Below are positions 1 to 7,487 of a stretch of DNA of 18,054 bases, in pieces. This DNA comes from JBFFXF01 sp041569895 (GTDB lineage: Bacteria > Planctomycetota > UBA8108 > JACQVS01): positions 1 to 18,054 of the forward strand of contig JBFFXF010000149.1 in assembly GCA_041569895.1 (NCBI GenBank). Direction: 5' to 3'. How positions within the stretch are numbered: the first letter of the stretch is position 1; every line of letters starts with the position of its first letter. The notes beneath the pieces were generated by a model that was not told the origin of the DNA, searched no databases, and saw only the letters and a program-made list of their open reading frames with translations. Both the position numbers and the translations under genes were made by a program.

Positions 1-101
1 GAGCCTCCGGAGAGAGCGACACCGCTATCGATTATATACCCGTATCCGGACCCGGACCCGAAAGGCTGCTCGACGTCGCTGGCGAGCCTCTGCACGGATC
101 T

Positions 102-331
102 ATAAGGAAGGCAGGAAGAAGATGAAAGCAGGAAACGAGTGTGCCTTGCGAGTTCTGTCGATCTTGAAAATGCCGTCGAGAAGCGAGAGTTGGTTACGAT
201 CTTGAACCATAGAGGCGCGGCGTTGCGCCGCGTGAGATCTCATTCCGTTCGAGGAGTGAGCGAGGCTCACGAAGCTCGATCCCCATCAATCCATCCGTTT
301 CCTGCCTTCCTGAGTTTCCTGCCTTCCTTAT
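102..331. repeat. MITE-like element with 36-nt terminal inverted repeats
   Basis: Positions 102-137 and the reverse complement of 296-331 match at 30 of 36 positions without gaps. The outer 16 nt (ATAAGGAAGGCAGGAA) and the inner 10 nt (GCAGGAAACG) are identical. On the minus strand the right arm is itself a tandem repeat with a 17-nt period (AGGAAGGCAGGAAAC twice). The 158-nt interior holds short stem-loops: 191-195 with 205-209, 216-222 with 226-232 (7-bp GC stem, 3-nt loop) and 256-261 with 265-270 (6-bp stem, 3-nt loop), plus the palindrome GAGATCTC at 234-241. No transposase is encoded and no target-site duplication is obvious at the ends. It could be a non-autonomous mobile repeat or a structured intergenic repeat; sequence alone does not decide. 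Confidence 0.5.
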
Positions 332-425
332 GAATCGTTCTGCCAGCAAGCCTCCGAAGTCGACCCTCCCTGCTCGAGCTTGGAACTCTGCTTCTCCGTG
401 GTTGAATCGGCCGATCGCTCCCATG

Positions 426-454
426 TTGGCCGGACCGCTCGTTTCGGCTACGAT
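426..454 (+). promoter_or_regulatory. Possible sigma70-type promoter for the beta-propeller gene
   Basis: TTGGCC at 426-431 and TACGAT at 449-454 are separated by 17 bases, a canonical spacing. They lie about 50 bases upstream of the chosen GTG start at 504. Each hexamer differs from consensus at two or three positions, and such matches arise by chance, so this is only a candidate. Confidence 0.25.
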
Positions 455-503
455 AGGACGCTCGATCGTCGATCACTTTCACACCCGAGACACTGGAGGA
501 CAC

Positions 504-1889
504 GTGCGCACTCTGACCCCCCTTCGAACGCTCACCGTGCTGGTCACGCTCGTGGCCCCGACGCTCGCCGGTGACTGGCCGCAGTTTCGCGGTCCGTTCT
601 TCAACGGCTCGACCGACGAGAAGGGGCTGCCGGCGAGCTGGAGCGTCACCGAGAACATCGCCTGGGTCGCCGATCTGCCGGGGCCGGGCGATTCGACGCC
701 GGCCGTCTGGGGGAATCGCGTCTTCCTGACGAGCACCGACAAGGAGAAGGAGGCGCTCCTGGCGCTCTGCCTCGACCGGCGGACGGGGAAGCCGCTGTGG
801 ACCCGCGAGATCTCCTCCGGCGAGGTTCGCCGCGACTACCGCAGCACCTACGCCGCGCCGTCTCCTTCGACCGACGGCAAGCGCGTCTTCTTCTTCTACG
901 GCAACGGCCAGCTCATCGCGTTCGATATCGAGGGCAAGGAGCTCTGGCGACGCAACATCCAGAAGGACTACGGCGACTTCGCGTTCCTGTGGACCTTCTC
1001 CTCGAGCCCGCTCCTCTACGACGGCAAGCTCTACCTGCAGGTGCTCCAGCGTGACGTGTCGGTGCGCCCGCCGGGACAGGGACGCCGGCCGCGTCGCCGC
1101 GCGGGCAGCGGCAACGGGGACGACGAGGAGAGCGGAGCGCCGATCCAGTCGTACCTGCTCGCGATGGACCCGGCGACCGGCAAGACGCTCTGGCGCCACT
1201 TCCGTCCGAGCGACGCGCGCGCCGAGTCCCGCGAGGCGTTCACGACGCCGATCCCGCGCGAGTCGGGCGGGCGCAAGGAGATCCTCGTCATCGGCGGCGA
1301 CGCGCTCACGGCGCACGACCCAGAGACCGGCAAGGAGCTCTGGCGCTGGGGCACGTGGAACCCCGAGCGCATCGGGCACTGGCGCCACGTCCCGTCCCCG
1401 GTGGCCGGCGAGGGGATCGTCCTGGTCTGCGCGCCCAAGCGCGAGCCGGTCTACGCCATCAAGGGCGGCGGCAGCGGCGAGCTCGGCGCCGAGGCGATCG
1501 CGTGGGTCAGTCGCGACGAGCGCAGCGTCAGCTCGGACGTGCCGACGCCCGCGTTCTACGACGGCGACTTCTTCGTCCTCAGCGACGTGCGCAAGTCGCT
1601 CTCGCGCGTCGAGCCGGCGACCGGCAAGGTCAAGTGGACGACCCCGCTCCCGGGGGACAAGAAGTACGAGGCATCGCCTCTCGCCGCGGACGGCAAGATC
1701 TACCTGCTCAACTTCATCGGCGACGCGGTCGTCGTCGACGCGAAGGACGGCGACATCGTCAGCACCATCCCGATGAAGGCGACACCCGAGTACCCCGTGC
1801 GCTCCTCGATCATAGCGGCGCACGGACAGCTCTTCATCCGCACGAACCGCAAGCTCTACTGCGTCGGCAAGAGCGCCACGGCGCAGTGA
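504..1889 (+). CDS. Secreted PQQ-like beta-propeller repeat protein
   Basis: The 461-residue product belongs to the PQQ-like/BamB-type beta-propeller group, proteins common and often multicopy in Planctomycetota. The frame is open from further upstream, but GTG at 504 is preferred. GGAGGA lies just before it (495-500), and the protein then begins with a Sec-type signal peptide (RTL..., hydrophobic core TVLVTLVAPTLA, cleavage near residue 22), followed by the usual DWPQFRG opening. Propeller blades carry the repeated xTGKxLW signature near residues 94-99, 143-148, 225-230, 275-280 and 373-378. Between blades, residues about 190-210 form a charged Arg-rich then Gly/Asp/Glu-rich insert. There is no dehydrogenase active-site region, so I infer a binding or scaffold role outside the cytoplasm rather than a quinoprotein enzyme. 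The stop codon abuts that of the convergent DUF1501 gene. Confidence 0.85.
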   Translation: MRTLTPLRTLTVLVTLVAPTLAGDWPQFRGPFFNGSTDEKGLPASWSVTENIAWVADLPGPGDSTPAVWGNRVFLTSTDKEKEALLALCLDRRTGKPLWTREISSGEVRRDYRSTYAAPSPSTDGKRVFFFYGNGQLIAFDIEGKELWRRNIQKDYGDFAFLWTFSSSPLLYDGKLYLQVLQRDVSVRPPGQGRRPRRRAGSGNGDDEESGAPIQSYLLAMDPATGKTLWRHFRPSDARAESREAFTTPIPRESGGRKEILVIGGDALTAHDPETGKELWRWGTWNPERIGHWRHVPSPVAGEGIVLVCAPKREPVYAIKGGGSGELGAEAIAWVSRDERSVSSDVPTPAFYDGDFFVLSDVRKSLSRVEPATGKVKWTTPLPGDKKYEASPLAADGKIYLLNFIGDAVVVDAKDGDIVSTIPMKATPEYPVRSSIIAAHGQLFIRTNRKLYCVGKSATAQ

Positions 1890-3260
1890 TCAGAGGAACC
1901 CGAGGCGCCCGAAACGCTTCGGGTCCTCCTTGACGAGCTCCGAGTACTTCGGGATCACGACGTCGAGCGTCTTGTCGTCGTCGCCGAAGTGCTTCGCGAA
2001 GATCTCCGCGAAGACGGCGCGGAAATCGGTCCGGTGGGCGAGGTAGCGCTTGTTCTTGGTCGAGAAGATGCCGCCGTCCTGCATCCACCCGTCGACGTCG
2101 GGCGCGTTGTAGACACCGCCCTTGACGCCGCCGCCGGCGACGAACATGACGATCGCCTCGCCGTGGTCGGTGCCCTTGCTGCCGTTCTCCTTCGACGTGC
2201 GCCCGAACTCCGTCAGGCTGATCAGGACGAGGTCGTCCCACTGGTCCCGGAGGTCGCGGTAGAGCGACTGGAAGACGTGGGCGACACGGTAGAGTCGCTC
2301 CGGGTAGCCGCCGGTGAGTCGTCCCTGCTTGGTGTGGGTGTCCCATCCGCCGATGTTCATGCCGATGATCTGCACCGGGGTGTACTTCAGGAGCTGCGCG
2401 GCCTGCTTCGCCTTGAAGTAGAGGCTGTCGCCGTCGGGATAGGTCGCGCCGTTGTCGGGCTCGTAGTTGTCGGGATCGATGCGGCGGATCTTGGCCATCA
2501 CGTCCGCGAGCGCGAGGCCCGTCCTGTAGACCGCCTCGCGATACGGCTTGTCGGAGCCATCGGTGCGGCCGTAGGCGCCGAGCAGTCCGCCCTTCTTGCT
2601 GCCGCCGGCGCTGCCGACGAACTTGAGGTTCTGGTCGCGATCGCCGCGAAACCGGAACGACCTGACGTCGGAGAAGTTCGGGATCGCGCGCGGCCCCTTC
2701 AGCGCCAGGAGCTGCTTGCTCGACAGGCCGACCGCCGCCAGCGGGTTGGTCGGCAGGTCGAGCGACTCGGCGATGTGGCGATAGATCATGCCGACGTCGA
2801 GCTTCGGCTGGTCGGCGGTGCCGTTCTCGTAGAACTGCTGGCTGTCGAAGTGGGACCGCGACTGGTTCCTGTAGCCGACGCGGTGCAGGATCGCCAGGTC
2901 GCCGGCCCGGTAGATCTCCATCATCGGCTCGAGCGACGGGTGGAGCTCGACGAAGCTCCGCAGCTCCTTCTCGAGCGGGAAGCGCGAATCGGAGCCGTCG
3001 AGGTGGAGCGACTCCTCCTCCTCGATGAAGAGGTTCGGGCGGTTCTTCTTGCTGTAGCTCGGGTCGCCTCGCGGGATCACGGCGTTGATGCCGTCCATGC
3101 CGCCGCGCTGGAAGATGAAGACGAGCTTCTTCTTTCCGGGCGCAGGCGGCGCGGCGATCAGCTTGCGACGGATGATCTCCGGCGCGAAGGCGTTCAGTCC
3201 GAGCGTCAGGGCAGTGACCCCCGCGGCGCTGCCGAGGAAATCGCGTCGGTCGGGCTTCAT
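1890..3260 (-). CDS. DUF1501 family secreted protein, partner of DUF1800 (copy A)
   Basis: This 456-residue DUF1501 protein starts with a Tat-like signal (MKPDRRDFLG, then a hydrophobic stretch to about residue 26). Family landmarks in order are RGGMDG (52-57), SHFDSQ (136-141), GGWDTH (304-309), EFGRT (351-355), GTDHG (363-367) and AGGGVKGG (375-382). The Asp/His motifs resemble metal-site residues of the alkaline phosphatase/sulfatase fold to which DUF1501 is distantly related; the actual reaction is unknown. It follows a DUF1800 gene on the same strand, a pairing widespread in bacteria, so co-transcription is likely. Two starts are possible. ATG at 3260 has GGGGGA nine bases upstream and gives a compact Tat signal. 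ATG at 3317 overlaps the DUF1800 stop as ATGA and adds 19 residues. I chose 3260. Confidence 0.9.
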   Translation of the reverse strand: MKPDRRDFLGSAAGVTALTLGLNAFAPEIIRRKLIAAPPAPGKKKLVFIFQRGGMDGINAVIPRGDPSYSKKNRPNLFIEEEESLHLDGSDSRFPLEKELRSFVELHPSLEPMMEIYRAGDLAILHRVGYRNQSRSHFDSQQFYENGTADQPKLDVGMIYRHIAESLDLPTNPLAAVGLSSKQLLALKGPRAIPNFSDVRSFRFRGDRDQNLKFVGSAGGSKKGGLLGAYGRTDGSDKPYREAVYRTGLALADVMAKIRRIDPDNYEPDNGATYPDGDSLYFKAKQAAQLLKYTPVQIIGMNIGGWDTHTKQGRLTGGYPERLYRVAHVFQSLYRDLRDQWDDLVLISLTEFGRTSKENGSKGTDHGEAIVMFVAGGGVKGGVYNAPDVDGWMQDGGIFSTKNKRYLAHRTDFRAVFAEIFAKHFGDDDKTLDVVIPKYSELVKEDPKRFGRLGFL

Positions 3261-3313
3261 GGCTGGCGGTCCCCCATCTGGTTTCCGGGCGTTCCCGATT
3301 TCGTCATTCCGGT

Positions 3314-6103
3314 TCATTGAAAGTGCCAGTCGGGCAGGCTGAGCATGTAGCCCAGCGTGTTCCGCACGCGACGGAGATAGTCGGACCGCTCGCGCGAGAG
3401 AGGCACCGGTCTGTTCGCCGCGTCGGTCGTCAAGAACGTCTTGACGAGCTGACGATCGGAGTCGCGCAGCGTCCCCTGGAAGAAGAGCGACTCGAAAAAG
3501 CCGACGATGTCGTCCGCGCTCTCCAGGCCATGACGCTCGAGAAAGCGCCTCGCGTCCCAGGCCGAGCCCTCGTTCGATCCCGGCCCGCGCTCGGTCAGCG
3601 CCTGGGCGAAGACGATGCGCGACTGGAACGAGCTCGTGTCCACCCACTCGCTGCCGACCTCCGGCCACCCGTCCGGATCCTCCCGCGTGAACAGCTCCAT
3701 GCCCATCGACGCCAGGCTCTCCGGGAGGTCGAGCCCCGATGTCTCGCCGTCGAGAGCGCGCAGCGTGCTCGAGACGTACTCGAACGGGTCCTTGACCTTG
3801 GCGCGGTACGCGCGCTCGGACCAGAACTCCGGCGACGTCAGGATGGTCTTGACGACGCGCCGGATGTCACCCTTCGGCTCGGTCGAGCTCCACGCCTCCA
3901 CGCAGCGGTCGAGGAGGTCGGCCCATGGCCCCTCGTCCGGGTGGCGGAAGTCGATCTCGTCTCCGACCAGGCGCTGGATCAGCTTCGAGCAGACGAAGAT
4001 CGGCGTCGACGGGTGCTCGAGGATCCGCTCGATCGCCCGCTCCGCCTCCTCGAGGCCGCGCGTGCCGGCGCGGCCATCGAGCTCGATGCGGTGCTTCGAG
4101 TCGCGGAAGAGCGTCTTCGCCTCGGTGGCGTTGTGCGCCTCGGGCAGGAACCGGAACGCGATGACGCCGTTCGGATCGCCGTTCTCGATGCTTCCCGGAA
4201 GCGTCTCGCGGTCGATCAGCGAGGCGGTGGAGGAGAGGTCGGAGCTCGTCGGCGAGACGTTGAGGACGTGGATGGCGAGGACGTTCTCGCCGGCGACCAC
4301 GCGGTCCCGCACGACGTCGAGGTTGAACGTCTCCGGCTCGCCCGCCTCGTGATTGGCGGTGGCGCGAGCCCTGTGCCCGACGGGCTCGCCCGGCTTGCCC
4401 GGCGCGTTGACTCGCGCCGCCTCGTGGCCGTTGAGGTAGGCGACGAAGCCGTCGTCGAAGTCGATGCGCAGCATCAGCGACTTGAGCTTGCCGGGATCGG
4501 CGACCCTGAACGTCTTTCTCAGGTAGACGGTGGTGTAACGCTGGCGCATGTCGTCGAGGACCGTCGCGTCGTCGTCGTCGCCGTAACCGAAGCCGCCCGG
4601 ACCCGACATCCAGCGCGCGTCGTCGAAACCCGGCTCCGCCCAGTCGGAGGGCGGCGACCGGGTGCCCTTGAAGTAACGCCAGTTCGCCGCGGAAGCCTCG
4701 GTGCGATCCCCCGGCGCGACGAGCACCGAGTCTACCACCTGCACGCCGTGAGGGCCGTGCGGGTCCGCGGCGGTTTCGAGGGTGCACTTGGCGACGCCCC
4801 AGCCCGTGAAACACTTCGACAGCTGCTCGATGTCGACCTGGTCGTAGCCGTTGTCGGCTCCGAAGGTGTGGAGCTCGAGGATCTCGCGGGCGTAGTTCTC
4901 GTTCGCGTTGCCGAGGACGTTGAGCACGTTGTCGAGGTAGATCAGCATCGTCGGACTCCTGGCGCTCGCGCGCAGGAGGTCCCCGAAGTTGCCGAGCGCG
5001 TGCTCGCGGAAGAACTCGAACTCGCGGTGCTCGAGGCGAGCGGCCAGCTTGACCGCCTCCGCCTCCGACAGCGCGTCCGACGCGTCGGAGTTCTTGAGCT
5101 CGTCCAGATACGATGCCACCTTGCGCGCATCGGTCGTGAAGTGGTTCTCCCAGAAGAGGGCGAGCACGTTCTGCAGCTGACGCCGCGAGTAGACGGCGTG
5201 GATGTGCGCCAGCGCCTTGAGCTCCTCGAGCCCCTTGATCTCCAGGCGTTCCGTGCCGGGGATCACCTTGCGGTCGACGAGCTCGGGGATGGCGGTGAGG
5301 TCGGAGCTGTCGAGGCTCCGGTTGTGGACCTGGAGCGCGACGACGTTGCCGCCCGGCCGCAGCAGGCTCTTGCGGGACGTGATGTCGATCTCCTCGAACC
5401 CCTCCGCCTCGTGAGGCTCCATGGCGAAGGCGCGATGCGAGACCGGCGTGCCCGGCTTGCCGGCGATGTTCCGGCGCGCGACCTCGACGCCGTTGAGAAA
5501 CGCCACGAAGCCGTCGTCGTAGCGGATCCGCAGGACGAGGTCGTTCAGCGCCGCGAGCCTCTCGGCCGGCACATCGAACGAGCGCCGGATGAAGATCGAG
5601 CCGTACTCGCCGCGCATGTCCTCGAGGACGGTCCTGTCGTCCTCATCGCCGTACCCGAAGCCGCTCTGCCCGGCGCTCCAGTCCGCGTCGTCGAAATCGC
5701 GAGCGTTCCACCGCCGCGGCGGGGCGCCGTTTCCCTTGCGGTAGCGCCAGATCTCCCCGCGCCGCACGAGATGGCGGTCCTCGGAGGCGACGACGCGCTC
5801 CATCAGCCGCGCGATGCGGCGGTTGAGCGCGTCGTTGGAGGACTCGTCGATCGATTCGGGGTGGAGCTGCTGCTCGATCCACGCCGTCGTCCCCGACTCG
5901 AGGACGCGCTCGAGCTCGGCGAGGGTGGGTCCGAACGCGGCGCGGTTGAGGAGGTGGCCGGCCCGCCGCAGCGCCGCTGCGTCCCCGTCGAGCGGCCCGG
6001 CGCGGGCCATCGCCGAGACGGCGCACGCCAGCGCCAGCGAGACAACGAGTCGCCACCTCGATCCGCCCGATCCGCGAGGCCCGTCAGGTGCAAGAGTCTT
6101 CAT
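3314..6103 (-). CDS. DUF1800 family secreted protein with two inserted modules
   Basis: This 929-residue protein is roughly twice the usual DUF1800 length. ATG at 6103 is supported by GGGGGAG four bases upstream and by a signal peptide (RWRLVVSLALACAVSAMARA, about residues 17-36). DUF1800 core pieces are the N-terminal AGHLLNRAAFGPT (48-60), SRRQLQNVLALFWENHF (307-322 area), NENYAREILELHTFG (401-415), FTGWGV (432-437), the Cys/Leu helix around CSKLIQRLVG (705-714) and LTSPEFWS (755-762), and a C-terminal tail after 770. Two homologous modules interrupt it at 119-283 and 475-637. Each has WRYxKG, GFGYGDxDD, DMRxxY and YxxGFVA/DDGFVAxLNG signatures typical of jelly-roll, galactose-binding-like domains found in secreted planctomycete proteins. 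DUF1800 function is unknown; I infer an extracytoplasmic role with its downstream DUF1501 partner. Confidence 0.9.
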   Translation of the reverse strand: MKTLAPDGPRGSGGSRWRLVVSLALACAVSAMARAGPLDGDAAALRRAGHLLNRAAFGPTLAELERVLESGTTAWIEQQLHPESIDESSNDALNRRIARLMERVVASEDRHLVRRGEIWRYRKGNGAPPRRWNARDFDDADWSAGQSGFGYGDEDDRTVLEDMRGEYGSIFIRRSFDVPAERLAALNDLVLRIRYDDGFVAFLNGVEVARRNIAGKPGTPVSHRAFAMEPHEAEGFEEIDITSRKSLLRPGGNVVALQVHNRSLDSSDLTAIPELVDRKVIPGTERLEIKGLEELKALAHIHAVYSRRQLQNVLALFWENHFTTDARKVASYLDELKNSDASDALSEAEAVKLAARLEHREFEFFREHALGNFGDLLRASARSPTMLIYLDNVLNVLGNANENYAREILELHTFGADNGYDQVDIEQLSKCFTGWGVAKCTLETAADPHGPHGVQVVDSVLVAPGDRTEASAANWRYFKGTRSPPSDWAEPGFDDARWMSGPGGFGYGDDDDATVLDDMRQRYTTVYLRKTFRVADPGKLKSLMLRIDFDDGFVAYLNGHEAARVNAPGKPGEPVGHRARATANHEAGEPETFNLDVVRDRVVAGENVLAIHVLNVSPTSSDLSSTASLIDRETLPGSIENGDPNGVIAFRFLPEAHNATEAKTLFRDSKHRIELDGRAGTRGLEEAERAIERILEHPSTPIFVCSKLIQRLVGDEIDFRHPDEGPWADLLDRCVEAWSSTEPKGDIRRVVKTILTSPEFWSERAYRAKVKDPFEYVSSTLRALDGETSGLDLPESLASMGMELFTREDPDGWPEVGSEWVDTSSFQSRIVFAQALTERGPGSNEGSAWDARRFLERHGLESADDIVGFFESLFFQGTLRDSDRQLVKTFLTTDAANRPVPLSRERSDYLRRVRNTLGYMLSLPDWHFQ

Positions 6104-6144
6104 GCGCTCCCCCCTGGCTGCTCTCTCTGCTCGACTCGGGGGCC

Positions 6145-6172
6145 ATTGTAACCGTGCGCGAGTCGTAACAAA
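6145..6172 (-). promoter_or_regulatory. Candidate promoter for the DUF1800-DUF1501 unit
   Basis: Reading the minus strand, TACAAT (6150 to 6145) matches the -10 consensus at five of six positions. A TTTGTT/TTGTTA -35-like element lies 15-16 bases upstream (6172 to 6166). The inferred transcription start would be about 35 bases before the ATG at 6103. The same small region carries the inverted repeat CAAAG-CT-CTTTG at 6169-6180. Confidence 0.4.
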
Positions 6173-6185
6173 GCTCTTTGAGGCA

Positions 6186-6197
6186 GCGCACGTGCGC
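6186..6197. promoter_or_regulatory. 12-bp perfect palindrome in a divergent promoter region
   Basis: GCGCACGTGCGC is a perfect palindrome located midway in the 152-base region between the divergent DUF1800 and lipoprotein genes. Its position just upstream of the candidate minus-strand promoter suggests a possible operator for a dimeric regulator. No regulator gene is nearby, and GC-rich palindromes are frequent in this genome, so confidence is low. Confidence 0.2.
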
Positions 6198-6255
6198 GAC
6201 GCCCGGCGATTTTTTTCTGTGTCCCGCCTGACCTCGGGGATAGAACAACCGTGCC

Positions 6256-7476
6256 ATGGCAATCGGCGAACAGGGACACGGCGTTGACAGGAGATCGCCG
6301 CACGGATGGGGCGTCTCGGCCCCGTCGATCCGCGCCGCCGCGGCCGTGTTCGCAAGCATCGTGCTCGCGCTCGTCTCCTGCAAGGACAGCCACCATCACG
6401 CCAGGACGAGCTTTCACTCCGATCCCCATCACCCCCCGCGCGGCGGCGTGGTGATCATCTGGGTCCACGACGCGCCGTCGGATCGACTGGCGGCCTTCTT
6501 CGCATCGTTCGATGCGGTTGCGCTCGTGCGGGAGGACGGCTCGCGCGAGGAGGTCTTCCGCGCGCGCGAGCCGCGTCGAGTGGAACTGCTCTCGCTGCGC
6601 GAGCGCGACGGCGTCCTCTTCGCCGAGCTCCTCGGCGTCGCTCGTGACGTTCCCGCCGGCCGCTACGGCGCCATCCGCGTGACGCTCGGCGAGGTGTCTC
6701 TCGTCGACGGCGCCGGCGCGCGCATCGCCGATCGGCGCGTGCGGGTCGCCGGAGTCCGCACGATCGAGGTGCCGCTCGACGAGCCCGTCGTCGTCGAGTC
6801 GGGCGGCGCGCACGGACTGGTGATCGATCTCGACGTCGACCGATCGATCCACCGGATACCCGGAGGCAACGGCGGGTGGATCGTGCGACCCGCGGTGGCG
6901 GCGTCGGCCACCGAGGGCGTCGCGCCGCCGGCGCTCGGACCGGTCGATCTTCGGGGGCACGTGCGGGAAGTGAGCGGCGGTGGGCGGATGATGGTCGAGC
7001 TCGAGGCCGACGGCGGCTGGATCGAGGTCGACACGCGCGGCGCGGCGATGCTCGCGGCCCCCGCGATGGAGCTTGCCGCTCCCGGCGAGACCGCCCCGGG
7101 CGACCCGATCCACGTGCGCGGCCGCGTCACCGACGGGCCCGCTGTCGCGGCCTCGATCGTCGTCGTCGGCGACTCGGCGCTCCTGCGCGGCACCGTGCAA
7201 CGCGAGCCGACGCTCACCTGGACCGGAGTGACGGAGATCGCGATCGACGCGCTCGACGATCCCGATTCCGCGAGCGCCGGCGTCGTCAGCGTGCGCGTGC
7301 CGGCCGCGGCGGCGCTGTCGATCGATCGCCTCGTCGGCGCCGACGCCTTGTGGATCGCGCCCGGTCAGCGCGTCGAGGTCATCATCACGACCACGCCCGA
7401 CGCCTCACGCAACCACTCTTCCGCGTTCCCGCCCGCCGCGGGCATCGTCGACATTCGCGGCGACGGTCCGCGCTGA
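6256..7476 (+). CDS. DUF4382-like lipoprotein with His-rich N-terminus
   Basis: This 406-residue protein has a signal with hydrophobic core about 27-40 and a lipobox ending LVSC, with Cys42 as the lipidated residue, so it should be anchored in a membrane facing the periplasm or outside. Directly after the Cys comes a His-rich stretch (HHH at 46-48, then His54, 58 and 59). Residues about 65-210 resemble DUF4382 (VVIIWVHDAPSDRLAAFF, VPAGRYGAIRVTLGEV). The remainder, with GHVREVSGGG and VRGRVTDGPAV segments, looks like two or more small beta-barrel repeats of the kind annotated DUF5666, a weaker assignment. ATG 6256 is the only ATG that keeps the full signal, but no clear ribosome binding site precedes it. 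It diverges from the DUF1800 gene and converges on the CARDB gene. Function is unknown. Confidence 0.75.
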   Translation: MAIGEQGHGVDRRSPHGWGVSAPSIRAAAAVFASIVLALVSCKDSHHHARTSFHSDPHHPPRGGVVIIWVHDAPSDRLAAFFASFDAVALVREDGSREEVFRAREPRRVELLSLRERDGVLFAELLGVARDVPAGRYGAIRVTLGEVSLVDGAGARIADRRVRVAGVRTIEVPLDEPVVVESGGAHGLVIDLDVDRSIHRIPGGNGGWIVRPAVAASATEGVAPPALGPVDLRGHVREVSGGGRMMVELEADGGWIEVDTRGAAMLAAPAMELAAPGETAPGDPIHVRGRVTDGPAVAASIVVVGDSALLRGTVQREPTLTWTGVTEIAIDALDDPDSASAGVVSVRVPAAAALSIDRLVGADALWIAPGQRVEVIITTTPDASRNHSSAFPPAAGIVDIRGDGPR

Positions 7477-7487
7477 TCCCGCTCGGT

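Larger units (their letters stand above)
1..503. other. Non-coding leader region, no convincing gene
   Basis: This stretch of about 500 bases upstream of the beta-propeller gene has no open frame I can support. Short frames exist on both strands (for example 139-333 plus and 194-424 minus), but they run through an inverted-repeat element and small hairpins and have no recognisable protein signature or ribosome binding site. The region contains a short CGGACC tandem repeat near 46-59, the inverted-repeat element at 102-331 and a possible promoter at 426-454. Its base composition is visibly less GC-rich than the coding regions. A gene lying mostly to the left of the window could end here, but I see no evidence of one. 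Confidence 0.6.

Noticed and set aside
46..60. CGGACC short tandem repeat as a CRISPR or functional repeat array
   Set aside because: It has only about two and a half copies of 6 nt and no spacers; it is a simple low-complexity stretch.
139..424. Short frames 139-333 (+) and 194-424 (-) as small genes
   Set aside because: They run through the inverted-repeat element and hairpins, have no ribosome binding site and no recognisable family. I considered remnants of a small four-helix-bundle gene but could not support it.
6284..6289. Perfect TTGACA -35 box
   Set aside because: It falls inside the lipoprotein coding sequence, and there is no matching -10 box about 17 bases downstream.
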